A stretch of DNA of 5,067 bases from Deltaproteobacteria bacterium (GTDB lineage Bacteria > Myxococcota > Myxococcia > Myxococcales > 40CM-4-68-19): NCBI GenBank assembly GCA_018266095.1, contig JAFEBC010000710.1:1-5067 (forward strand), written 5' to 3'. This document shows positions 1-4,657 of the stretch, in pieces. The position numbers and the translations under genes are program-made. Positions within the stretch are counted from its first letter, which is position 1, and each line of letters starts with the position of its first letter. Under the pieces are notes generated by a model. That model had not been told where the DNA came from and searched no databases. It was given only the letters and a program-made list of their open reading frames with translations.

Positions 1-1
1 C

Positions 2-295
2 CAGATCGGCCTCGCCAACAATCCCGACCATCGCCTGCGCACCCTCGCGTGCCTGCACAATTGGGTCGCGCCCCCCGGCATCGAATCCGTCGACGGCAAG
101 CTCACCTTCGACATCCGCGGTGAAGAGGGCGCGCTCCGCATCGTCCGGGCCGAGATCCAGGACGCCAACACCTCCGACGAGCAGCTCGAGCGCTGCCTCA
201 CCGCCGTCTTCCCTGGCATCTATCCCGTGCCGGGCGCGACCTCGGGCACGCTCTATCGCGTCACAGATACGTATTCGTTCGCGACGCACAATTGA
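2..295 (+). CDS. C-terminal fragment of a protein with an AgmX/PglI-like C-terminal domain (partial)
   Basis: An open frame enters from the left edge and ends at TGA 293-295, leaving 97 residues; the start lies outside the window. The visible part has two cysteines about 48 residues apart (fragment residues 17 and 65). Between them lies a GKLTFDIRG-type beta strand and a stretch reading IVRAEIQDAN. A DEQLERC helix follows, then a PVPGA turn and a final aromatic strand (TDTYSF). The order Cys, G-x-L-x-F-x-I, 'D-x-x-L-x-x-C', then P-G-A resembles the TonB-like C-terminal domain found in many myxobacterial AgmX/PglI-type proteins, where the two cysteines probably form a disulfide outside the cytoplasm. 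That family match is from memory and is modest. The rest of the protein and its role cannot be seen. It converges on ppk1 with only 39 nt between the stops, and I see no clear intrinsic terminator there. Confidence 0.6.
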   Translation, partial: QIGLANNPDHRLRTLACLHNWVAPPGIESVDGKLTFDIRGEEGALRIVRAEIQDANTSDEQLERCLTAVFPGIYPVPGATSGTLYRVTDTYSFATHN

Positions 296-334
296 GCGTT
301 CTCGGTGGCGCGCCCTGCGGCCAATGCACAGCCG

Positions 335-2620
335 TCAGCTCTGCGTCTGCTGCATCCTCTTCTTCTTCCGCTGCCCGCTCCCCCGCTTGTGCCCCGCCGG
401 GAAGATCTCGTGCGGCGGCGCCGCCGGCTGCGGGTCCGGCATCGCGGCCACCCTGCGCGCCAGGTTCATGAACCGCTCCTGGCTGCGCACCGGCAGGCTC
501 CCCGGCGCCGCGGTCACGCGCTCGTAGCTCCCGTCGGCCTTGAGCTGCCGCGACTTCACGTTGTCGCCCAGCACGGTGGCCAGGATCTCGTCCAGGATGC
601 GCTCCTTGAGCTGCGCGTCCTCGATCGGGAACGCGATCTCCACCCGCTTGATGAAGTTCCGGTTCATCCAATCCGACGACGCCAGGAACACCTCGCGCTT
701 GCCGCCCGCTTCGAAGAACCACACGCGCGAGTGCTCGAGGAACCGGTCGATGATCGACGTCACCCGGATGCGCTCGCTGATCCCCGGCACGCCCGGCTTC
801 AAGCAGCAGATGCCGCGCACCACCAGGTCGATCTGCACGCCCGCCTGGCTCGCCCGGTACAGCGCGCGGATCACGTCCGGATCCGACAGCGCGTTCATCT
901 TCGCGACGATGCGCCCCTTGCCGTCCTTCATCGCGAGCTGCGTCGCGCGCTCGATGAGCTCCATCAGCGCCGGCTTCATCGCCATCGGCGCCACTTTCAG
1001 CTTCTTCCACTGCGCCGGCTGCGAGTAGCCTGTGAGCAGATTGAACACCGCCGTCGCGTCGGCGCAGAAGTCGTCCTTGGCCGTGAACAGCGAGAGATCC
1101 GTGTACAGGCGCGACGTGCCCGGGTTGTAGTTGCCCGTGCCCAGGTGCGCATACCGCCGCAGGCCGCCCGCCTCGCGCCGCACCACCAGCGCCACCTTGC
1201 AGTGCGTCTTGTACCCAATCAGGCCGTACACCACGTGCACGCCGCTCTGCTCCAGCGCGCGCGCCCAGAGGATGTTCGCCTCCTCGTCCATGCGCGCCTT
1301 CAGCTCGACCAGCGCCGTCACCTGCTTGCCGTTCTCGGCCGCCCGCTGCAGCGCGCGCACGATCGGCGAATCCTTGCCCGTGCGGTACAGCGTCATCTTG
1401 ATCGCCAAGACTTGAGGATCGTCCGCCGCGCTCTCGATGAAGTTCACCACCGGCTCGAACGACTCGTACGGATGGTGCAAGAGATAGTCGCGCTCGCGGA
1501 TGAGGCGGAACACCTCGCGGTCCGCCTCCGCCAGCGCCGGCGGCACGATGGGCGTGAACGGCTCGTCGTGCAGCTCCTTCTGATCGAGCTTGCCCAACAG
1601 CGGCAACAGGTCCGGGATGTTGAGCGGCCCCTCGATCTTGTACACGTCCGCCTGGCCCAGCTTGAGCGCGCGCACCAGGAACTCGCTCACCGACCCGTCC
1701 GCCGACGCGCTGATCTCCAGCCGCACCGCGCCGCCGCGGTCGCGCCGCCGCACCTCGCGCTCGATGGTGACGAGCAGGTCCTCGCCCTCCTCCTCGTCGA
1801 TGGAGAGGTCCCAGTTGCGCGTCACGCGGAACGCATGGCACCCCGAGATGGGCATCCCCGGGAAGAGCTGCGTCACGAACTTCGCGATCAGGTCCTCGAG
1901 GAGCAGATAGCTCTTCTTCCCCTTGTCGTCCGGGATCTCCACGAGCCGCGGCAGCACCGCCGGCACCGGCACCACGCCCGAGCGCAGCCGCGTGGTGTTC
2001 CCCGCGAAGCGCACGGCCACGTTCAGCGACTTGTGCCGCAGGTGCGGAAACGGGTGCCCCGGGTCGATGGCGATGGGCGTCAGCACCGGGAAGACCTCGC
2101 GCGCGAAGTAGTCCGCCGCGAACTTCTCCTGCTCCTGCGTCAGCTTGGTGCCCGTCATCAGGCGCACGCCGGCCTTCTCGATGACCGGCAGGATCTCCTT
2201 GCCCAACGCCCGATACAGCCGCGCCACCATCTCGTGCGTGCGGGTGGCGATGTGCTGGAGCTGCTCCGACGGGCTCATCGCGTCCGGCCCCGACTCCTCG
2301 ATGTGCCCCGCGATCTGCTGCTTGAGACCCGCCACGCGGATCATGAAGAACTCGTCCAGGTTCGAGCAGCAGATGCTCAGGAACTTGAACCGCTCCAGCG
2401 GCGGCACCGCCGGGTCGCAGGCTTCCTCGAGCACGCGCTCATTGAAGGACAGCCAGGACAGCTCGCGGTTGATGAAGAGGCGCGCGTCGGAGCCGTGCGT
2501 CGTCCCCGCGGGAAGCTCCTGCGCGGGCACGACGGAGAGCGAGGCCGAGAGCGGCGCCGGCGGCGGCTGGCTGGCCGGCGAGGGCGGCACAGTCGACAGC
2601 GGAAGAGCTGAGGGTTCCAT
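335..2620 (-). CDS. ppk1: Polyphosphate kinase 1 (PPK1)
   Basis: PPK1 transfers the gamma-phosphate of ATP to a growing polyphosphate chain, reversibly, in the cytoplasm and often at the membrane. The 761-residue protein has the whole family order. The N-terminal domain begins at LFINRELSWLSFNERVLEEA (48-67), with the SNLDEFFMIRVAG motif at 86-98. The head domain follows (about 150-350), with GHPFPHLRHKSLN at 188-200. Two phospholipase-D-like C-terminal domains complete it. His473 (YKTHCK) is the expected phosphorylated histidine and His492 (AHLGTGN) the second one. Their 19-residue spacing equals His435/His454 of E. coli PPK. Arg413, Arg443 and His630 sit at the same +38 offset as E. coli Arg375, Arg405 and His592, so all known active-site residues are present. 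Relative to E. coli (688 aa) it has about 42 extra Pro/Ser/Ala-rich residues at the N-terminus and a Lys/Arg-rich tail (744-761). The ATG at 2620 lacks a good Shine-Dalgarno site. The frame stays open some way upstream without an obvious better start. A GTG at residue 31 is a weaker alternative. I could not identify a convincing promoter or Pho box upstream. Confidence 0.97.
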   Translation of the reverse strand: MEPSALPLSTVPPSPASQPPPAPLSASLSVVPAQELPAGTTHGSDARLFINRELSWLSFNERVLEEACDPAVPPLERFKFLSICCSNLDEFFMIRVAGLKQQIAGHIEESGPDAMSPSEQLQHIATRTHEMVARLYRALGKEILPVIEKAGVRLMTGTKLTQEQEKFAADYFAREVFPVLTPIAIDPGHPFPHLRHKSLNVAVRFAGNTTRLRSGVVPVPAVLPRLVEIPDDKGKKSYLLLEDLIAKFVTQLFPGMPISGCHAFRVTRNWDLSIDEEEGEDLLVTIEREVRRRDRGGAVRLEISASADGSVSEFLVRALKLGQADVYKIEGPLNIPDLLPLLGKLDQKELHDEPFTPIVPPALAEADREVFRLIRERDYLLHHPYESFEPVVNFIESAADDPQVLAIKMTLYRTGKDSPIVRALQRAAENGKQVTALVELKARMDEEANILWARALEQSGVHVVYGLIGYKTHCKVALVVRREAGGLRRYAHLGTGNYNPGTSRLYTDLSLFTAKDDFCADATAVFNLLTGYSQPAQWKKLKVAPMAMKPALMELIERATQLAMKDGKGRIVAKMNALSDPDVIRALYRASQAGVQIDLVVRGICCLKPGVPGISERIRVTSIIDRFLEHSRVWFFEAGGKREVFLASSDWMNRNFIKRVEIAFPIEDAQLKERILDEILATVLGDNVKSRQLKADGSYERVTAAPGSLPVRSQERFMNLARRVAAMPDPQPAAPPHEIFPAGHKRGSGQRKKKRMQQTQS

Positions 2621-2863
2621 GGATGCACGGCCGGCCCGCGTTTGGACCGTCCCCTTGGCGTTCGATCCTACTTCACGCGCGGCGGGGCCGCCAGGAACCC
2701 AAAGGTCGATGTTGCGCGGTTGTCACCAAGCCCGCGGAAGCCCTCGCGAATGCCGCCGCGCGGAAAATCCCTGCCCGCTGAAATCAAGCGGCTCCCTCGC
2801 ACGTTACTCAAGAGTCTCAAGGACTTGGCTCACGAGGCCGGGTCCCCTGGGACGGGGCATCCG

Positions 2864-2882
2864 CACCTGGATCCTCCGGGTG
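2864..2882. promoter_or_regulatory. Inverted repeat just upstream of the phasin promoter (possible operator)
   Basis: CACCTGGA, a 3-nt spacer TCC, then TCCGGGTG form an uninterrupted 8-bp dyad with one T·G wobble. It ends four bases before the -35 hexamer at 2887. That position suits an activator site, or an operator for a regulator of the gene at 2968. It could also be a chance palindrome in GC-rich DNA. The regulator is unknown. Confidence 0.35.
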
Positions 2883-2886
2883 TCGC

Positions 2887-2914
2887 TTGACACCCTAACG
2901 CGCTGCATTATTTT
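2887..2914 (+). promoter_or_regulatory. Putative sigma70-type promoter for the phasin-like gene
   Basis: A perfect -35 hexamer TTGACA (2887-2892) is followed after 16 bp by TATTTT (2909-2914), which matches the -10 consensus at 4 of 6 positions. The site lies in the only AT-rich patch of the intergenic region. Transcription would start near 2921 and give a leader of about 47 nt, with the AAGGAG ribosome site at 2956-2961. It fits a constitutively and strongly expressed small structural protein. Confidence 0.6.
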
Positions 2915-2967
2915 GTGGGGCACCGACGGAACAACGTCCTCCGTCGCATCATCTCAAGGAGTTCACC

Positions 2968-3333
2968 ATGTTCGCCCAAGAGCAGGTCAATCAGTTCCAG
3001 GCCCGGATCTCGCAGACCATCGCCGAGGCGCAGAAGAAGGCCCAGGAGCGCGCCAAGGAGATCGAGTCCGAGGCGAAGAAGCTCGTCGAGCTCGTCGGCG
3101 ACCGCGCGCAGGCCGAGGCCAAGCAGTTCCTCGCCCACGCCCAGGTCTCGACCCGCGACCAGGTGTTCAACCTCGGCGCCGAGCTGGTGAAGTTCGGCCA
3201 GAAGATCCAGGACCTGGCCAAGGCCGCCGGCACCGCCGCGGAGGGCACCGCGCCCGCCGAGACCGCCCCGAAGTCGGACGCCGAGAAGATGGCGGCGACT
3301 GACGTGGCGCAGCCCGACACCTCGGTGAACTAG
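2968..3333 (+). CDS. Phasin-like small helical protein
   Basis: A 121-residue protein starting at ATG 2968, six bases after a strong AAGGAG (2956-2961) and below a good promoter. Residues 1-87 contain no proline and have a repeating pattern of Gln, Glu, Lys, Ala and spaced Leu/Val/Phe, typical of long amphipathic helices. The central part (about 38-83) reads LVELVGDRAQAEAKQF and STRDQVFNLGAELVKFG. Residues 88-121 are rich in Ala, Pro, Thr and acidic residues and are probably disordered. There is no Cys, Trp or Tyr, no signal peptide and no membrane segment. Phasins are small amphipathic proteins of this design that coat polyhydroxyalkanoate granules, and a second phasin-like gene lies 240 nt downstream. 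I assign it as phasin-like on architecture and context rather than on a diagnostic motif. A general coiled-coil or lipid-surface-binding protein is the alternative. Confidence 0.65.
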   Translation: MFAQEQVNQFQARISQTIAEAQKKAQERAKEIESEAKKLVELVGDRAQAEAKQFLAHAQVSTRDQVFNLGAELVKFGQKIQDLAKAAGTAAEGTAPAETAPKSDAEKMAATDVAQPDTSVN

Positions 3334-3356
3334 GCCTGCAGACCGGGAGATTTCCC

Positions 3357-3440
3357 CGATCGTTCAACGCAGAGACGCAGAATCGCTGAAGGGACCAGAG
3401 TCTCCTTTCCGCGGTTCGGCGCCTCTGCGGTGAGTCGTCG
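3357..3440. repeat. 84-nt near-perfect inverted repeat (long intergenic hairpin)
   Basis: Positions i and 6797-i pair in one register with no bulges. The core stem is 3364-3394 against 3403-3433: 31 positions, with 25 Watson-Crick pairs, two G·T wobbles (3383/3414 and 3391/3406) and four mismatches (3367/3430, 3375/3422, 3379/3418, 3387/3410). The loop is 8 nt (3395-3402). Seven weaker outer positions extend it to 3357/3440. Both arms carry the same word in opposite orientation, TCAACGCAGAGACGC on the left and TCACCGCAGAGGCGC on the right (read on the minus strand). Words like AACGCAGAGACGCAGA recur between genes in various bacterial genomes as far as I recall, so this may be a dispersed REP- or MITE-like unit. 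It follows the first phasin-like gene and could also end or stabilise its transcript, but no U-run follows it. Confidence 0.85.
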
Positions 3441-3459
3441 CCCAGGCGATCTGTTGGAT

Positions 3460-3477
3460 TGTAGGCAAATGTAGGCA
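3460..3477 (+). repeat. Short direct repeat TGTAGGCA, 10-bp period
   Basis: TGTAGGCA occurs at 3460-3467 and again at 3470-3477, exactly one helical turn apart, about 95 bp upstream of the second phasin-like gene. Same-face spacing like this suits tandem binding of a regulator. Two 8-mers this close could also be chance. Confidence 0.4.
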
Positions 3478-3485
3478 CGCGGATC

Positions 3486-3515
3486 TTGCGGCACCTATCC
3501 ACAGCCTGTTAGTTT
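3486..3515 (+). promoter_or_regulatory. Weak candidate promoter for the second phasin-like gene and lytic transglycosylase
   Basis: TTGCGG (3486-3491) is separated by 18 bp from TAGTTT (3510-3515). The -10 is preceded by TG at 3507-3508, giving an extended form TGtTAGTTT. Both hexamers match the consensus poorly (three of six each). The location is sensible, about 40-60 nt before the start and next to the TGTAGGCA repeat, but the call is tentative. Confidence 0.25.
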
Positions 3516-3561
3516 CGATCCGTACGGGCCCGCCGCAGGGCCTTCAGGCCGAGTGAACGAC

Positions 3562-3566
3562 AGGGG
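3562..3566 (+). promoter_or_regulatory. Ribosome binding site that favours the GTG at 3574
   Basis: AGGGG lies seven bases before GTG 3574 and can pair with the 16S tail with one G-U wobble. The earlier in-frame GTG at 3553 has only an isolated AGG four bases upstream. This favours 3574. Confidence 0.45.
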
Positions 3567-3573
3567 TATCCGG

Positions 3574-3912
3574 GTGGACGATCTTCGTACAGTGCTACAG
3601 GAGTCGTGGAGCAAGGCGGTCACGGCCGCCAGCTCGGTTGAGCAGCACGCCGAGGGGCTCGTGGCCCGGCTGTCTGCCAAGGCCCAGGCCGCTCCATTGT
3701 CCCCCGAGCAGGCCAAGAAGCTCGCCTCTGATGTCGCCGCCAAGCTGACCGAGCACCGCAAGGAGCTCCAAGGCCAGGTCGAGGCCGCGGTCGGGAAGGC
3801 AATGGACAAGGCGCGGATGCCCACCCGGGCGGCTTTGCGCGATCTAGCCGAACGTCTCACGGCCCTGGAGCAGAAGCTCGCCAAGGCCGAGAAGGAGAAA
3901 CGTTCGCCTTGA
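3574..3912 (+). CDS. PhaI/PhaF-type phasin family protein
   Basis: A 112-residue, all-helical protein. Its order follows the polyhydroxyalkanoate granule-associated (PhaI/PhaF-like) family as I know it. It opens with DDLRTVLQESW, then an EQHAEGLVARL helix (23-33). A LSPEQAKKLASDVAAKL hinge and helix follows (42-58). A long helix leads to MPTRAALRDLAERLTALEQKL (82-102). The 'PTR, four residues, L, then heptad L' ending is the typical C-terminal coiled coil of that family. Such proteins bind the surface of PHA granules and may organise them on the nucleoid; this one lacks the long Lys/Ala-rich DNA-binding tail of full PhaF. There is no signal peptide or Cys. I chose GTG 3574 because family members begin at this point and because of the AGGGG upstream. 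The in-frame GTG at 3553 would add seven residues (119 aa). The stop overlaps the next gene's start. Some myxobacteria carry such genes without a clear PHA pathway, so a PHA role is not certain. Confidence 0.75.
   Translation: MDDLRTVLQESWSKAVTAASSVEQHAEGLVARLSAKAQAAPLSPEQAKKLASDVAAKLTEHRKELQGQVEAAVGKAMDKARMPTRAALRDLAERLTALEQKLAKAEKEKRSP
3892..3897 (+). promoter_or_regulatory. Ribosome binding site for the TTG start at 3909
   Basis: AAGGAG lies within the last codons of the phasin-like gene, 11 nt before TTG 3909. The spacing is a little long, but there is no competing start nearby. It supports translation of the transglycosylase from inside the upstream reading frame. Confidence 0.5.
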
Positions 3913-4583
3913 TCAAGCTGCGGACCATCGCGCTCCTCGCCGGAGCCCTCTGCCTCGCAGGAGCAGCCGCCGATCTCTGGCTGCTCCCGAGGGCGGTGCC
4001 GCACCCGGACCAGCCGCTCAAGCACGAGCCGACGAAGGTCCTGCCCGACGAAGACAAGCTGGAGGCGCTGCTCGGTCGGCTGGGCCCGTCGGTCCCGGCC
4101 GAGACGCGCACGAAGGTCGCGGACGCCCTGATGTCCGAGGCGCGGCGCAACGGGTACGACCCGTTCTTCCTCCTGGCGCTCGTGGGCGTGGAGAGCAACT
4201 ATCGCATCACCGCCAGCTCGGCGCGCGGGGCCCGCGGCCTCTTGCAGCTCAAGCCGTCGACGTTCGCCTGGATGGCGGCGCGCGAGCCCGAGGTGGGCGC
4301 CCATGAGCTCGAGACCGGCGACGACCCGGCGACGGATGTCCGCCTGGCGGTTCGGTATTTCCACTACTTGGAGCATCGGTTCCAGAGCCGGACGGCCGCG
4401 CTGATGGCCTACAACTCCGGGCCGCGGCGCGTGGCCCTGGCCCTGCGCGATGGCGAGCTGACCGACCGGATGAAGCAGTACCCGGCCCGGGTGCGCAAGG
4501 AGTACGAGCGCGTCATCCGGCTGGCCGAGGGCAAGCGGATGCAGCTCGACGAAGGTCTCGTGCTGCTGGCGCGGGCGCCCTAG
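3909..4583 (+). CDS. Membrane-anchored or secreted SLT-type lytic transglycosylase
   Basis: A 224-residue protein of the goose-lysozyme/Slt70 fold. Such enzymes cleave the MurNAc-GlcNAc bond of peptidoglycan to give 1,6-anhydroMurNAc ends in the periplasm. Residues 3-26 form a positively charged start followed by a hydrophobic stretch (signal anchor or signal peptide). I see no lipobox. A Pro/Asp-rich linker runs to about residue 60. The catalytic domain follows: LLALVGVESNYR (88-99) with Glu95 as the expected catalytic acid, ARGARGLLQLKPSTF (105-119) with the GLLQL motif, and ALMAYNSGPRRV (164-175) with AYNSGP. The ending RVRKEYERVIRL (194-205) also fits the family. All key motifs are intact. 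The TTG start overlaps the previous TGA by four bases (TTGA, 3909-3912), so translation is probably coupled. TTG is chosen because it gives the complete signal segment and no ATG occurs before residue 75, inside the folded domain. The substrate and cell-cycle role cannot be told from sequence. Confidence 0.9.
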   Translation: MIKLRTIALLAGALCLAGAAADLWLLPRAVPHPDQPLKHEPTKVLPDEDKLEALLGRLGPSVPAETRTKVADALMSEARRNGYDPFFLLALVGVESNYRITASSARGARGLLQLKPSTFAWMAAREPEVGAHELETGDDPATDVRLAVRYFHYLEHRFQSRTAALMAYNSGPRRVALALRDGELTDRMKQYPARVRKEYERVIRLAEGKRMQLDEGLVLLARAP

Positions 4584-4608
4584 GGCACCCCTCGGCGCTG
4601 CGGAAACA

Positions 4609-4637
4609 TTGACAGCTCAGGCCATTGCTCCTGTGAT
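4609..4637 (+). promoter_or_regulatory. Putative sigma70-type promoter for the kinase-like gene
   Basis: A perfect TTGACA (4609-4614) and TGTGAT (4632-4637, four of six) stand 17 bp apart. They lie in the 74-nt gap after the transglycosylase stop. Transcription would begin near 4644, leaving a very short leader before the ribosome site. It suggests that the downstream gene can be transcribed independently of the upstream pair. Confidence 0.45.
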
Positions 4638-4646
4638 GCCTCCCGA

Positions 4647-4653
4647 GGGAGGG
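4647..4653 (+). promoter_or_regulatory. Strong ribosome binding site that sets the TTG start at 4658
   Basis: GGGAGGG (core GGAGG, 4648-4652) ends four bases before TTG 4658. An in-frame TGA at 4634-4636 closes off any start further upstream, and the next in-frame ATG (4712) has no comparable site. This fixes the N-terminus of the kinase-like protein. Confidence 0.65.
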
Positions 4654-4657
4654 CACC

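Larger units (their letters stand above)
2621..2967. other. Divergent intergenic region between ppk1 and the first phasin-like gene
   Basis: These 347 nt separate two divergent genes and must hold both promoters. The rightward promoter (2887-2914) and a dyad beside it (2864-2882) are listed separately. Two short inverted repeats also occur: GTCCC-CT-GGGAC at 2842-2853, and CCGCT, a 7-nt loop, then AGCGG at 2775-2791. For the leftward gene I found only a poor candidate -10 (TAGGAT read on the minus strand, at about 2666-2671) with no matching -35. An open frame crosses 2642-2890 on the plus strand, but it has no convincing start or coding bias. No tRNA, riboswitch or mobile element is apparent. 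Confidence 0.7.

Noticed and set aside
296..334. Bidirectional terminator between the convergent genes
   Set aside because: The only dyad is the 8-bp palindrome GGCGCGCC, with no usable loop or T-run. Termination there may be factor-dependent.
261..1841. Minus-strand frame of 526 codons inside ppk1 in another frame
   Set aside because: It is very rich in Gly, Ala and Arg with no domain, lies wholly in the ppk1 region in an alternative frame, and crosses the ppk1 stop into the convergent gene.
305..2611. Plus-strand open frame of 768 codons antisense to ppk1
   Set aside because: It is a mirror of ppk1 codon bias in GC-rich DNA: Arg, His and Leu dominate, with no recognisable domain, whereas the minus-strand protein is an unmistakable PPK1 with all active-site residues.
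2750..2890. Possible 46-residue small protein in the divergent intergenic region (ATG 2750, or part of a longer TTG frame from 2642)
   Set aside because: The middle could form an amphipathic helix, but GC at third positions is only about 70%, clearly below the neighbours. There is no real ribosome site, and its end runs into the promoter at 2887.
2145..3302. Plus-strand frame of 385 codons spanning the ppk1 5' end, the intergenic region and the first phasin-like gene
   Set aside because: It overlaps two well-supported genes and a promoter, its composition changes along its length, and it matches nothing I recognise.
3342..3360. Possible intrinsic terminator (GGGA, GATT loop, TCCC) after the first phasin-like gene
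   Set aside because: The stem is only four base pairs and is not followed by a T-run. The long hairpin just downstream is a better structural candidate.
3495..3503. DnaA-box-like CTATCCACA (one mismatch to TTATCCACA)
   Set aside because: It is a single copy with no AT-rich unwinding region or further boxes nearby. One such 9-mer in 5 kb is not evidence of an origin or of DnaA control.
3495..4376. Minus-strand frame of 293 codons opposite the second phasin-like gene and the transglycosylase
   Set aside because: It is antisense to two genes with clear family motifs and shows only low-complexity Arg/Ala/Ser sequence.
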